Source of the DNA: Mycolicibacterium baixiangningiae | GTDB taxonomy: Bacteria > Actinomycetota > Actinomycetes > Mycobacteriales > Mycobacteriaceae | Direction of reading: 5' to 3' | Length of the DNA stretch: 64,000 nt | Assembly (NCBI RefSeq): GCF_016313185.1 | Contig: NZ_CP066218.1 | Coordinates: 5,146,001 to 5,210,000 of the forward strand | Shown: positions 1 through 8,363 of the stretch, in pieces | Layout: every line of letters starts with the position of its first letter | Position numbering within the stretch: the stretch's first letter is position 1 | The notes under the pieces: model-generated | What the model saw: only the letters and a program-made list of their open reading frames with translations | Database searches by the model: none | Told to the model about the DNA's origin: nothing | Program-made: the position numbers and the translations under genes

Positions 1-168
1 ATCGCGGATGTCGATGCGGCGGAAGGCAAAACCTTCCGGTTCGCCTGCCAGCCAGTCGGGCGTGCCGTAGCGCAGCAGGTCGGCGACCAGCAGATCGGAC
101 CGATCGCGCAGCGCGCGCACCAACTCCTTACCGACGAAACCCGCTCCGCCCGTGACCATGATCCGCAA
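1..168 (-). CDS. NAD-dependent epimerase/dehydratase, N-terminal fragment
   Basis: Only the first 56 codons are inside the window; the gene runs off the left edge. The N-terminus carries the Rossmann dinucleotide-binding motif GGAGFVG directly after the first strand, as in extended short-chain nucleotide-sugar epimerases and dehydratases. I chose a TTG start at 168 because a GGGGG-type ribosome-binding site lies about 7 nt upstream; an in-frame ATG at 159 is the alternative. It follows the glycosyltransferase gene by 15 nt on the same strand, so the two are probably co-transcribed and work on a sugar nucleotide or glycoconjugate. Substrate cannot be told from this fragment. Confidence 0.7.
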   Translation of the reverse strand, partial: MRIMVTGGAGFVGKELVRALRDRSDLLVADLLRYGTPDWLAGEPEGFAFRRIDIRD

Positions 169-183
169 CTACGTTCCCCCTCG

Positions 184-1317
184 TCAGCGTTGGTTTCGCC
201 GCGTCACTGCGCGGGCGTGTTCTTCGAGCGTCGTGGCGATGCGCGACCAATCCAGCGAGTCGGTGCCGGCAAGACCTGCCCGGGAGAACCGATCCCACTG
301 CGCTTCGGCCTCGTGCAACCCATCCGCGAATTCCGCGGGTTCGGTGCCGCAGACCACGCCGGCACCGAACTGCCGGACCACGTCGCGCGCCCCGTTCTCG
401 GTGAAATCGGCCGTCACGACGGGCAGGCCGCTGGCCATCGCCTCGGCGATCACCCGCGGAAAACCCTCCCGGCGGCTCGGCATTCCCAGGATCGCCGAGC
501 GGGATAGCAGGTCGATCTTCTGCGCCTCGTCGACCGGGCCCAGGACGCGCACCCGGTCGGCCACCGGGGACTGACGCGCGGAGGACTCGATGTCGGCGCG
601 GGCCGGTCCGTCCCCTGCGATCACCAGGTCGCCCGCGAATCCTCGCTCAGCGGCCAAGGCGAAGGCGTCGATGAGCAATGGCAGATTCTTGTGCGGCGCC
701 AACCTCCCGACGTAGAGCACACCGGAGCGCTCAGCCTTCGGCGCAGACCTGTACCGCCTCGACTCGATTCCGCTGGGTAGGACGCCACAATCCTGTCGGG
801 ACTGCTGACGTATCGACGCCGCCACCGCCTCGCTGACGGCGAAGTTCATGCCGACCCGTTTCGGCAGCTGCGCTTGGAGGACGCGCAGCAGCCGGTCTTC
901 CCGGATCTCGCACCAGTGCACGGCGCTGCGGGATTTCACGGCGGCCGGTAGCGCCGGGACGTGCATGAGCGGCCACTGGTTCAGCAGGAAGAAGTCGTAT
1001 CGGTTCCACGTCGCCAGCCGTCGCACTCCGGCGCTGTACTTCACGATGTCCGACCAATTCCTGCGCATGTCGGCCAATTTGGGAGTCTTGTAGTGCCCGC
1101 CGTTCGGATGACGGCGGACATGGACGCCGTTCACCACCTCGGTGTCGGCGAGCCCCGGTTGGTGGCCGATGCAGTGGACGTCGACATGGTGCCCACGTCT
1201 GACCATCGCTTCGGCCAGCTCCTGGAAGAAGACCTCCTGACCGCCGACGCTCGGATGGTAGAGCTCGGTCAGGAACCCGAACCGCAGAGCCGATCCATGG
1301 TCCGGTCGCGATGGCAT
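184..1317 (-). CDS. Glycosyltransferase family 4
   Basis: A 377-residue GT-B fold glycosyltransferase. The N-terminal acceptor domain starts with FLTELYHPSVGGQEVF, the usual first strand and glycine-rich loop of GT4 enzymes. The C-terminal donor domain begins near residue 200 (GVLYVGRLAPHKNLPLLI) and has the E-x7-E signature region EGFPRVIAEAMASGLPVV near residue 285. No signal peptide or membrane segment is evident, so it likely acts at the inner face of the membrane. It precedes the epimerase gene by 15 nt, suggesting a cell-surface polysaccharide or glycolipid operon continuing leftward. Donor and acceptor sugars are unknown. Confidence 0.85.
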   Translation of the reverse strand: MPSRPDHGSALRFGFLTELYHPSVGGQEVFFQELAEAMVRRGHHVDVHCIGHQPGLADTEVVNGVHVRRHPNGGHYKTPKLADMRRNWSDIVKYSAGVRRLATWNRYDFFLLNQWPLMHVPALPAAVKSRSAVHWCEIREDRLLRVLQAQLPKRVGMNFAVSEAVAASIRQQSRQDCGVLPSGIESRRYRSAPKAERSGVLYVGRLAPHKNLPLLIDAFALAAERGFAGDLVIAGDGPARADIESSARQSPVADRVRVLGPVDEAQKIDLLSRSAILGMPSRREGFPRVIAEAMASGLPVVTADFTENGARDVVRQFGAGVVCGTEPAEFADGLHEAEAQWDRFSRAGLAGTDSLDWSRIATTLEEHARAVTRRNQR

Positions 1318-1613
1318 CCGTTGAAGCCCCCCGTAGCTCGAACCTCACGCTGCCACCGGATCTCCCAGTTCGTCCGATGGCGCGGATTCGGAATCCCGAT
1401 CGTACCCGCGATCCTTGCCCATGCAAGGGCATTGCTGGAGGTCGGTGTTTTCCGCGGTCGCCGGATGCGGCTCGGCCAGCTGGATCGAGGCGACAGTCAC
1501 TGGACGGCTATGTCGCCCAGTCCGTCACCGCTCGTCGAATGTCCGACGTCATGGACCGCAGCGGACAGCTTGGAGATTTGCTGGTATGCCCGCATCAGGC
1601 CATTGGCTGCGCG
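1318..1613. other. Intergenic gap without a recognisable gene
   Basis: About 296 bases lie between the glycosyltransferase start and the stop of the SDR gene, both on the minus strand. The open frames here have arginine-rich shadow composition and I support none as a gene. The gap should contain the glycosyltransferase promoter and the 3' end of the sterol operon transcript, but I see no convincing terminator hairpin. Confidence 0.4.
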
Positions 1614-2519
1614 TCAGGCGCCGTACACCGGCACCGGCGGATGTGACTTGGCGAGCAGATCTTTCACGACCGGCGCGAGTTCGGCGGGATCCCACCGGGC
1701 ACCCTTGTCGACCTGCGGACCGTGCGCCCACCCTTCAGCGACGCGAATCTTGCCGCCCTCGACCTCGAACACCTTGCCGGTCACGTCGCGGGACTCGACG
1801 CAACCCAGCCACACCACCAGTGGTGAGACGTTCTCCGGTGCCATGGCGTCGAATTCGGCATCCTGGGTCGACATCATGTCGGCGAACACCGTCTCGGTCA
1901 TCCGGGTACGGGCCGACGGTGCGATCGCGTTCACTGTCACGCCGTAGCGGCCCATCTCGGCCGCGGCCACCAGCGTCATCGCGGCGATACCCGCTTTGGC
2001 GGCACTGTAATTGGCCTGCCCGACGCTGCCCTGCAGCCCGGCACCGGAACTGGTGTTGACGATGCGGGCGTCCACGGTGTTGCCTGCCTTGGACTGTGCC
2101 CGCCAGTACGCCGCGGCGTGTCGCATGGTGGCGAAGTGCCCCTTGAGGTGGACGGCGATGACGGCGTCGAATTCCTCTTCGCTGGTGTTGGCGAACATCC
2201 GGTCGCGGACGATGCCGGCGTTGTTGACCAGGACGTCGAGCCCGCCAAAGGAGTCGACCGCCGTCTGGATGAGGCCTTCGGCCTGACCCCAGTCCGCGAC
2301 GTTGGCACCGCTGGTGACGGCTTCGCCACCGGCGGCGGTGATCTCGTCGACGACGCTCTGCGCGGCGCTGCCGCCCCCTGCCGGGGACCCGTCGAGGCCC
2401 ACACCGATGTCGTTGACCACCACCCGCGCGCCTTCTGCGGCGAATGCCAGCGCGTGCGCGCGGCCGATCCCGCCACCTGCGCCCGTCACGATGACCACAC
2501 GGCCGTCGAGCAGTCCCAT
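1614..2519 (-). CDS. Short-chain dehydrogenase/reductase of the KstR2 regulon (Rv3548c-like)
   Basis: A 301-residue SDR with the cofactor motif TGAGGGIG at residues 12-19, VNNAG near residue 95 and the active-site region with a Ser followed by YSAAK near residue 170. The family fold gives NAD(P)-dependent oxidation or reduction of a hydroxyl/ketone; the overall sequence resembles the dehydrogenase part of peroxisomal multifunctional enzyme type 2. It lies 14 nt downstream of a second SDR gene on the same strand, and that pair is divergent from echA20-ipdABC across a KstR2 operator. The layout equals Rv3548c-Rv3549c of M. tuberculosis. A role in ring C/D degradation is inferred from position; the exact substrate is unassigned. 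Confidence 0.85.
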   Translation of the reverse strand: MGLLDGRVVIVTGAGGGIGRAHALAFAAEGARVVVNDIGVGLDGSPAGGGSAAQSVVDEITAAGGEAVTSGANVADWGQAEGLIQTAVDSFGGLDVLVNNAGIVRDRMFANTSEEEFDAVIAVHLKGHFATMRHAAAYWRAQSKAGNTVDARIVNTSSGAGLQGSVGQANYSAAKAGIAAMTLVAAAEMGRYGVTVNAIAPSARTRMTETVFADMMSTQDAEFDAMAPENVSPLVVWLGCVESRDVTGKVFEVEGGKIRVAEGWAHGPQVDKGARWDPAELAPVVKDLLAKSHPPVPVYGA

Positions 2520-2533
2520 ATGCGTGTCTCCTC

Positions 2534-3310
2534 TTACTGTTTGATGTCGGCGGTGGTGGCCGACAGATAGTGCGGGGGTTCGCCGCCGCCGTGCACTTCG
2601 AGTGATGCGCCGCTGATGTAGGACGCCACATCGGAGGCGAGAAACGCTGTCGCCCAGCCGATGTCGGCAGGCGCGGCCAACCGGCCCAACGGCACGTTGC
2701 GGGAGATGGCGGCGATCGACTCGGCGTCACCGTAGAACAGTTCTGACTGCTCGGTCTCGACCATGCCGACCACGACGGAGTTCACGCGCACCTTCGGCGC
2801 CCACTCGACGGCGAGGGTGGTGGTCATGTTCTCCATACCGGCCTTCGCCGCGCCGTAGGCGACGGTGCCCGGTGTGGGCCGTCTGCCGCTGACGCTGGTG
2901 ATGTTGACGATCGAGCCGCCGGCCTCCTGGGTCTGCATGACGGCGTTGGCGTGCGTCGACACCGACAGGGCGCCCAGCAGATTCAGCTCGACGATCTTCC
3001 TGCTGAACTTGGCCGAGGCCTCGGCGGCGGGCACGTAGGGCGAACCGCCCGCGTTGTTGACCACCACGTCGAGGCGGCCGTGCGCGCCGACGATGCCGTC
3101 GATCAGCGCCTCGACCGCGTCGTCGTCCCGGATGTCGCAGGGGCGGAACTCGTACGGGCTGCCCTCGACCGGCCGGCGGGCGCAGGTCACCACCGTGGCG
3201 CCCTGAGCTGCGAAGACAGCGCTGATACCGGCACCGACACCACGGACGCCGCCGGTCACGAGCACCACCCGGCCGACGAGTCCGAGATTGATTCCAGCAG
3301 CGTCACTCAC
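2534..3310 (-). CDS. Short-chain dehydrogenase/reductase of the KstR2 regulon (Rv3549c-like)
   Basis: A 258-residue classical SDR: TGGVRGVGAG cofactor loop near residue 19, VVNNAGG near residue 85, the catalytic Ser in NITSVSG and the YGAAK motif near residue 150. The start is a GTG at 3310, just inside the intergenic region that holds a KstR2 operator. First gene of the leftward transcript whose second gene is the other SDR. Position matches Rv3549c. Probably oxidises or reduces a CoA-bound intermediate of steroid rings C/D; the individual step is not known to me. Confidence 0.85.
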   Translation of the reverse strand: MSDAAGINLGLVGRVVLVTGGVRGVGAGISAVFAAQGATVVTCARRPVEGSPYEFRPCDIRDDDAVEALIDGIVGAHGRLDVVVNNAGGSPYVPAAEASAKFSRKIVELNLLGALSVSTHANAVMQTQEAGGSIVNITSVSGRRPTPGTVAYGAAKAGMENMTTTLAVEWAPKVRVNSVVVGMVETEQSELFYGDAESIAAISRNVPLGRLAAPADIGWATAFLASDVASYISGASLEVHGGGEPPHYLSATTADIKQ

Positions 3311-3325
3311 TGTGCTAGCGTACCA

Positions 3326-3339
3326 AGCAAGTGCTTGCT
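3326..3339. promoter_or_regulatory. KstR2 operator, SDR/echA20 divergent promoter
   Basis: The sequence AGCAAGTGCTTGCT is an exact match to the published KstR2 consensus AnCAAGnnCTTGnT. Including flanking bases the arms are a perfect 7-bp inverted repeat (AAGCAAG / CTTGCTT) with a 2-bp spacer at 3325-3340. It lies 16 bp upstream of the leftward SDR start and 36 bp upstream of echA20, so one KstR2 dimer pair could repress both directions. Confidence 0.9.
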
Positions 3340-3375
3340 TAGGTAGTCACCCCAGCAGTCAGCTCAGGAGTTCGC

Positions 3376-4134
3376 ATGTCCATCAGCACCAAGACCGTGG
3401 AACCGGGCATCGTCTCGGTCACCGTCGACTACCCGCCCGTCAACGCGATCCCGTCGCGCGGCTGGTTCGAACTCGGCGACGCCATCACCGCCGCGGGCCG
3501 CGACCGCAGCACCCACGTGGTGATCCTGCGGGCCGAAGGGCGCGGCTTCAACGCCGGTGTCGACATCAAGGAGATGCAGAACACCGAGGGCTTCACCGCG
3601 CTCATCGACGCCAATCGCGGTTGCTTCCACGCCTTCCGCGCGGTGTACGAGTGCGAGGTGCCCGTCGTCGCCGCGGTCAACGGATTCTGCGTCGGTGGCG
3701 GTATCGGGCTGGTCGGCAACGCCGACGTCATCGTCGCCTCCGACGACGCGAAATTCGGACTGCCCGAGGTGGAAAGAGGCGCACTGGGCGCCGCCACGCA
3801 CCTGTCGCGGCTCGTGCCGCAGCACCTGATGCGCCGGCTGTTCTTCACCGCCGCCACCGTCGACGCCGAGACCTTGCACCACTTCGGCTCGGTGCACGAG
3901 GTCGTCCCGCGCGCCGACCTCGATGAGTCCGCGCTGCGGGTGGCCCGCGACATCGCCGTCAAAGACACCAGGGTGATCCGCGCGGCCAAGGAGGCGCTGA
4001 ACCTCATCGACGTGCAGCCGCCCAACGCGAGGTACCGAATGGAGCAGGGTTTCACGTTCGAGCTGAACCTGGCAGGCGTGTCCGACGAGCACCGGGATGC
4101 GTTCGCCGGGACTGACAAGGGCGGGAAGGCATGA
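3376..4134 (+). CDS. echA20: EchA20, crotonase-fold ring-D hydrolase of cholesterol catabolism
   Basis: A 252-residue crotonase superfamily protein, close in length to M. tuberculosis EchA20. Oxyanion-hole regions are visible as GFNAGVDIKEM near residue 55 and NGFCVGGGIGLVG near residue 97. In the known pathway EchA20 hydrolyses the bicyclic HIEC-CoA, opening ring D to give COCHEA-CoA, which is the IpdAB substrate. The ATG has an AGGAG ribosome-binding site. It is the first gene of the rightward echA20-ipdA-ipdB-ipdC operon behind the KstR2 operator, exactly as in Rv3550-Rv3553. Confidence 0.92.
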   Translation: MSISTKTVEPGIVSVTVDYPPVNAIPSRGWFELGDAITAAGRDRSTHVVILRAEGRGFNAGVDIKEMQNTEGFTALIDANRGCFHAFRAVYECEVPVVAAVNGFCVGGGIGLVGNADVIVASDDAKFGLPEVERGALGAATHLSRLVPQHLMRRLFFTAATVDAETLHHFGSVHEVVPRADLDESALRVARDIAVKDTRVIRAAKEALNLIDVQPPNARYRMEQGFTFELNLAGVSDEHRDAFAGTDKGGKA

Positions 4135-4168
4135 TTCGGCGGGCACGAGCGAAGCGAGCGGGGAAGAG

Positions 4169-5056
4169 ATGAGCGACAAGACAACGACTCTCGACGAGGC
4201 CGTCGCATCGATCGAGAGCGGTATGACCATCGGCCTCGGCGGCTGGGGTTCGCGGCGCAAGCCGATGGCCTTCATCCGGGCGCTGCTGCGCACCGATGTC
4301 ACCGACCTCACCGTCGTCACCTACGGCGGGCCGGACCTCGGACTGCTGTGCTCGGCGAACAAGGTCAAGCGGGTCTACTACGGGTTCGTATCGCTGGACT
4401 CGCCGCCGTTCTACGACCCGTGGTTCGCCAAGGCGCGCACCACCGGCGCCATTGAGGCACGCGAGATGGACGAGGGCATGTTGCGGTGCGGTCTGCAGGC
4501 CGCCGCGCAACGTCTTCCGTTCCTGCCCATCCGCGCTGGCCTCGGCAGCGATGTGCGCACGTTCTGGGGTGACGAACTCAAGACGGTGCGCTCGCCCTAC
4601 CCGACGGGTCAGGGTTATGAGGAACTGGTCGCGATGCCTGCGCTGAACCTCGACGCGGCGTTCGTGCACATGAACCTCGGTGACACGCAGGGGAATGCGG
4701 CCTACACCGGAATCGACCCCTACTTCGACGACCTGTTCCTGATGTCCGCCCAGCAGCGGCTGCTGAGTGTCGAGCAGGTGGTCTCCACCGAAGAGCTCAT
4801 CAAGGCCGTTCCCCCACAGGCGCTTCTGGTGAACCGGATGATGGTCGACTCCGTCGTCGAAGCACCCAACGGTGCGCACTTCACCATGGCCGAACCGGAT
4901 TACCGCCGCGACGAGAAATTCCAGCGGCACTACGCCGAGGCTGCCGGCTCCGACGAGACGTGGGCCACCTTCGTCAGCACGTACCTGTCCGGTAGCGAGG
5001 CCGACTACCAGGCCGCGGTCCGCAAGTTCGCCGAAGAGCAGGGAGCCGCGAAATGA
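4169..5056 (+). CDS. ipdA: IpdA, COCHEA-CoA hydrolase alpha subunit
   Basis: A 295-residue class I CoA-transferase-fold subunit (GLGGWGSRRKP near residue 18). With IpdB it forms the enzyme that hydrolytically opens the last carbocycle, ring C, of COCHEA-CoA; despite the family name it is not a CoA transferase. The open frame extends upstream, but I chose the ATG at 4169 because a GGGGAAGAG ribosome-binding site lies immediately before it and the length then matches Rv3551. It overlaps ipdB by 4 bp (ATGA), consistent with coupled translation of two subunits in equal amounts. Confidence 0.93.
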   Translation: MSDKTTTLDEAVASIESGMTIGLGGWGSRRKPMAFIRALLRTDVTDLTVVTYGGPDLGLLCSANKVKRVYYGFVSLDSPPFYDPWFAKARTTGAIEAREMDEGMLRCGLQAAAQRLPFLPIRAGLGSDVRTFWGDELKTVRSPYPTGQGYEELVAMPALNLDAAFVHMNLGDTQGNAAYTGIDPYFDDLFLMSAQQRLLSVEQVVSTEELIKAVPPQALLVNRMMVDSVVEAPNGAHFTMAEPDYRRDEKFQRHYAEAAGSDETWATFVSTYLSGSEADYQAAVRKFAEEQGAAK

Positions 5057-5814
5057 CCAGCGAAACGACCACTGTGACCCGCGCCGAAGTGTGCGCCGTC
5101 GCGTGTGCCGAATTGTTCCGCGGCGCAGGCGAGATCATGGTCAGCCCGATGGCGAACATGGTGTCGGTCGGCGCCCGCCTTGCCCGGCTGACGTTCTCCC
5201 CCGACATCCTGCTGACCGACGGTGAGGCCCGCCTGCTGGCGGACACCCCCGCACTCGGCGCGACGGGTGCCATCGAAGGCTGGATGCCGTTCGGCCGCGT
5301 CTTCGAGACGTTGACGTGGGGGCGACGCCATGTCGTGATGGGCGCCAACCAGATCGACCGGTACGGCAACCAGAACCTGTCGGCCTTCGGCCCGATCCAG
5401 CATCCCAAGCGGCAGATGTTCGGCGTGCGCGGCGCCCCGGGCAACACCATCAACCACGCCACCAGTTACTGGGTCGGCGGCCACAGCACGCGGGTGTTCG
5501 GCGATTCGGTGGACATCGTGTCGGGCGTCGGGTGGGACAAGGTGGACCCCGACAACCCGGCGTACCGGTTCCTCAACGTGTACCGCGTCGTGAGCAATCT
5601 CGGCGTCTTCGACTTCACCGGGCCCGACCACCAGATGCGCGCGGTGTCGCTGCATCCCGGCGTCGATGCCGCACAGGTCGCCGAGAACACCTCCTTCGAG
5701 ATCCACGGTCTGGACTCCGCCGAGGTGACGCGTGAGCCGTCCGACGAGGAGCTACGCCTGATCCGCGAGGTGATTGATCCGAAGTCGCTGCGGGACAGGG
5801 AAATCCGGTCGTGA
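5053..5814 (+). CDS. ipdB: IpdB, COCHEA-CoA hydrolase beta subunit
   Basis: A 253-residue class I CoA-transferase-fold protein, partner of IpdA and equivalent to Rv3552. The pair acts on COCHEA-CoA in ring-C cleavage. Start and stop overlap both neighbours: ATGA with ipdA at 5053 and GTGA with ipdC at 5811, the layout of a tightly coupled operon. Loss of ipdAB in related bacteria leads to toxic accumulation of CoA-bound intermediates when grown on sterols (established knowledge, not seen here). Confidence 0.93.
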   Translation: MTSETTTVTRAEVCAVACAELFRGAGEIMVSPMANMVSVGARLARLTFSPDILLTDGEARLLADTPALGATGAIEGWMPFGRVFETLTWGRRHVVMGANQIDRYGNQNLSAFGPIQHPKRQMFGVRGAPGNTINHATSYWVGGHSTRVFGDSVDIVSGVGWDKVDPDNPAYRFLNVYRVVSNLGVFDFTGPDHQMRAVSLHPGVDAAQVAENTSFEIHGLDSAEVTREPSDEELRLIREVIDPKSLRDREIRS

Positions 5815-6881
5815 CCCGTCTTCGCACGGCGCTGACCGAGCTCGTCGGGATCGACCATCCCGTCGTGCAGACCGGCATGGGCTGGGTGGCCGGGGCGCGG
5901 CTGGTGTCGGCGACGTCGAATGCGGGCGGTCTGGGCATCCTCGCGTCGGCCACGATGACGCTCGAGGAACTGCAGACGGCCGTCACCAAGGTCAAGGCCA
6001 CCACAGACAAACCCTTCGGCATCAACATCCGGGCCGACGCGGGTGACGCGAACCAACGGGTCGACCTGCTGATCCGCGAGGGCGTGAAGGTCGCGTCTTT
6101 CGCGCTGGCGCCGAAACCCGACCTCATCGCACGGCTGAAAGAGGCCGGCGTCGTGGTGATCCCGTCGGTCGGCCTGGCGAAGCACGCCAAGAAGGTCGCC
6201 GGCTGGGGGGCCGATGCGGTGATCGTGCAGGGCGGTGAGGGCGGCGGCCACACCGGCCCCATCGCGACGACACTCCTGCTGCCGTCGGTACTGGACGCCG
6301 TGGCCGACACCGGGATGCCGGTGATCGCCGCCGGTGGCTTCTTCGATGGCCGTGGGCTCGCGGCGGCCCTGTCGTACGGTGCCGCTGGAGTTGCCATGGG
6401 CACCCGCTTCCTGCTGACCTCGGATTCCACGGTGCCCGACGCCGTCAAGCAGCGGTACCTGCAGGCCGCACTCGACGGCACCGTGGTGTCGACCCGGGTG
6501 GACGGGATGCCGCACCGCGTACTGCGGACCGGACTGGTGGAGAAACTCGAGAGCGGTTCGCCCGTGCGCGGCCTCGTCGCGGCGGTGGGCAACGCGCAGA
6601 AGTTCAAGAAGATGTCGGGCATGACGTGGCGTTCGATGGTCAAGGACGGCCTGGCCATGCGCCACGGCAAGGAGCTGACCTGGTCGCAGGTCGTGATGGC
6701 GGCCAACACCCCGATGCTGCTCAAAGCCGGCCTGGTCGAGGGCAACACCGATGCCGGTGTACTGGCGTCGGGTCAGGTGGCGGGAATCCTCGACGATCTG
6801 CCGTCGTGCGCCGAATTGGTGCCGTCGATCGTCGACGACGCCGTCAAGCACCTCCAGGCGGCCGCGGCACTGGTGGAGTAG
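5811..6881 (+). CDS. ipdC: IpdC, FMN-dependent nitronate monooxygenase-like oxidoreductase
   Basis: A 356-residue TIM-barrel flavoprotein of the nitronate monooxygenase/2-nitropropane dioxygenase family. FMN phosphate-binding loops are visible as QGGEGGGHTG near residue 143 and AAGGFFDGRGL near residue 175. In KstR2 pathways IpdC acts on the hydroxylated HIP-CoA intermediates after IpdF and FadE30 before ring opening. GTG start overlapping the ipdB stop. It is the last gene of the rightward operon; in M. tuberculosis fdxB (Rv3554) follows, but here an unrelated SatD gene does. Confidence 0.9.
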   Translation: MTRLRTALTELVGIDHPVVQTGMGWVAGARLVSATSNAGGLGILASATMTLEELQTAVTKVKATTDKPFGINIRADAGDANQRVDLLIREGVKVASFALAPKPDLIARLKEAGVVVIPSVGLAKHAKKVAGWGADAVIVQGGEGGGHTGPIATTLLLPSVLDAVADTGMPVIAAGGFFDGRGLAAALSYGAAGVAMGTRFLLTSDSTVPDAVKQRYLQAALDGTVVSTRVDGMPHRVLRTGLVEKLESGSPVRGLVAAVGNAQKFKKMSGMTWRSMVKDGLAMRHGKELTWSQVVMAANTPMLLKAGLVEGNTDAGVLASGQVAGILDDLPSCAELVPSIVDDAVKHLQAAAALVE

Positions 6882-6926
6882 CCGCTCGTCGATGTAGCTC
6901 ACAGCTGAATTCGCCTCCAATTAAGC

Positions 6927-6932
6927 TATAGT
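6927..6932 (+). promoter_or_regulatory. -10 element of the satD gene (leaderless)
   Basis: TATAGT lies 6 nt upstream of the ATG at 6939, and there is no ribosome-binding site, so transcription is expected to begin at the start codon. The surrounding 30 bases are clearly A/T-richer than the flanking genes, marking a separate promoter rather than read-through from ipdC. Confidence 0.65.
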
Positions 6933-6938
6933 CTTCAT

Positions 6939-7571
6939 ATGGGCGATGTTAAGCCGGATCCTTCAGCGGCCGCTGCGGTGATCGGTGACGTCGTCGCCTC
7001 GCGCCGCGCACCGGACCGCCGCGCGCTGCACCGGCAGCTCGGCGATGCGCTCGACGCGGCCGGTTTCGCCTTCACGGTCGGCGACGAGTTCCAGGGCACC
7101 CATCAGAGCGTCGGCGCCGCGATCGACGCCGCCCTGACGGTCCGGCTCGCCGTCGCACCGGACATCGACATCCGCTTCGGCATCGGGTGGGGGCCGATCA
7201 CCGTGCTCGACGCCGAAACGGGCATCCAGGACGGCCCCGGCTGGTGGGCGGCGCGCGAGGCGATCGAGTGGACCGCATCCGCGCAGCGCCAACCGGGCCT
7301 CGCCGCCGTCCGCACGTCGTACCGCCGGGCCGCAGACACCGCCGGACCGGACGTCGACGCCGTCAACGCCGCACTGTTGTGTCGGGACCACCTGCTTGGA
7401 TCACTCGATGACCGGTCGTCGAGGATCTTGAAGGGCCTGTTGAGCAACCGCACCAAGAAGGACATCGCCGCCGCCGAGCACGTCAGCGCCTCGGCGGTGT
7501 CCCAGCGTGCCGGCCGGGACGGGTTGGACCTGCTCGTCCTGACCACGACTTACCTGCGCGGTGTCCGGTGA
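6939..7571 (+). CDS. SatD family protein with cyclase-like fold and C-terminal HTH
   Basis: A 210-residue SatD family protein. The N-terminal two thirds have three features laid out as in class III nucleotidyl cyclases or GGDEF palms: an Asp in VIGDVVAS (D17), VGDEFQG (D49) and RFGIGWGPI (79-87). Both candidate metal-binding aspartates are present. Residues about 165-205 look like a helix-turn-helix (KDIAAAEHVSASAVSQRA). The gene has its own leaderless promoter and overlaps the following membrane-protein gene by 4 bp (GTGA), so the two products probably act together. Family function is unknown; cyclase activity is my inference from motif spacing only. It sits where M. tuberculosis has fdxB. 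Confidence 0.8.
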   Translation: MGDVKPDPSAAAAVIGDVVASRRAPDRRALHRQLGDALDAAGFAFTVGDEFQGTHQSVGAAIDAALTVRLAVAPDIDIRFGIGWGPITVLDAETGIQDGPGWWAAREAIEWTASAQRQPGLAAVRTSYRRAADTAGPDVDAVNAALLCRDHLLGSLDDRSSRILKGLLSNRTKKDIAAAEHVSASAVSQRAGRDGLDLLVLTTTYLRGVR

Positions 7572-8317
7572 GCGCGCTGGCCGTCCTGCTGATCGCGGTG
7601 GGTCTCGCCGACATGTGCCGGCGGGTCGCCCGCCGGGCATGGCTGCCCGTTGCGGTCGTGCCCGCGGCGGTCGTGGGGTGCGCGCTGCTGGCCGGCCTGT
7701 GGCACCGCGGCGACGTCCCGCTACTGGTGATCGCCTGCGCCGCCGGCATCGCCTGGGAGTTGCTCGGGGCACGCGCCGAACGCACCGGCCACCGGCAATG
7801 GGCCCCACTGCTGGTGTTGGCTTCGGCCGCCGCCACCCTGATCCTGTTGTCCGGGTGGGCCTCCGAGGTCACCGGGCTGGTCGGCCGGTGGTCGACGTGG
7901 ACGCAACTGCCCGCGGTCGACGCCCTCACCCCCGACCGGCTGCTGATGGTGGTGGCCGTCGTACTGCTGCAGCTGGTCACCGGCAATCAGCTGGTGCGGC
8001 TGGTACTCGGGTCGGTCGGTGCGGTCAAACCCGCCGGGCAGCCGCAGCCGTCGGACCGGCTCAAGGGCGGGCGGCTGCTCGGGCCGATGGAGCGGCTGCT
8101 GATCCTCGGGCTCGGGCTGGCCGGACAGTTGGCCGCCGCGACCGCCGTCGTCGCCGCCAAGAGCATCATCCGATTCCCGGAGATCAACGCGCAGAAGGCG
8201 AAGGCGAACGGCAACGGCGATCTGGGTGTCGGCATCGACGAAGTGACCGAGTACTTCCTGGTCGGCAGCTTCGCGAGCTGGATCATCGCGCTCGGCGGGC
8301 TGGCTCTCGCGCAATAG
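7568..8317 (+). CDS. SatD-linked integral membrane protein (DUF3307-like C-terminus)
   Basis: A 249-residue membrane protein with about six hydrophobic segments. The C-terminal part reads like DUF3307 family proteins: KGGRLLGPMERLLI, a hydrophobic helix, then VVAAKSIIRFPEI and EYFLVGSFASW. A charged linker rich in Lys, Asn and Gly lies near residue 215. GTG start embedded in the satD stop codon, so it is translationally coupled to satD. I recall DUF3307 proteins being encoded next to SatD proteins in other phyla, which supports a conserved two-gene module; function unknown. Confidence 0.75.
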   Translation: MSALAVLLIAVGLADMCRRVARRAWLPVAVVPAAVVGCALLAGLWHRGDVPLLVIACAAGIAWELLGARAERTGHRQWAPLLVLASAAATLILLSGWASEVTGLVGRWSTWTQLPAVDALTPDRLLMVVAVVLLQLVTGNQLVRLVLGSVGAVKPAGQPQPSDRLKGGRLLGPMERLLILGLGLAGQLAAATAVVAAKSIIRFPEINAQKAKANGNGDLGVGIDEVTEYFLVGSFASWIIALGGLALAQ

Positions 8318-8351
8318 TCGGCAAACGCCCGTCGCGCGGGCCGCGGCTTCC

Positions 8352-8357
8352 TAGACT
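8352..8357 (+). promoter_or_regulatory. -10 element of the alcohol dehydrogenase gene (leaderless)
   Basis: TAGACT is followed by exactly 6 nt and then the ATG at 8364. No Shine-Dalgarno sequence is present, fitting a leaderless mRNA. Confidence 0.6.
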
Positions 8358-8363
8358 GCGCGC

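Noticed and set aside
5466..6920. 484-codon minus-strand frame opposite ipdC
   Set aside because: No family motif, His/Arg-rich composition, fully antisense to ipdC.
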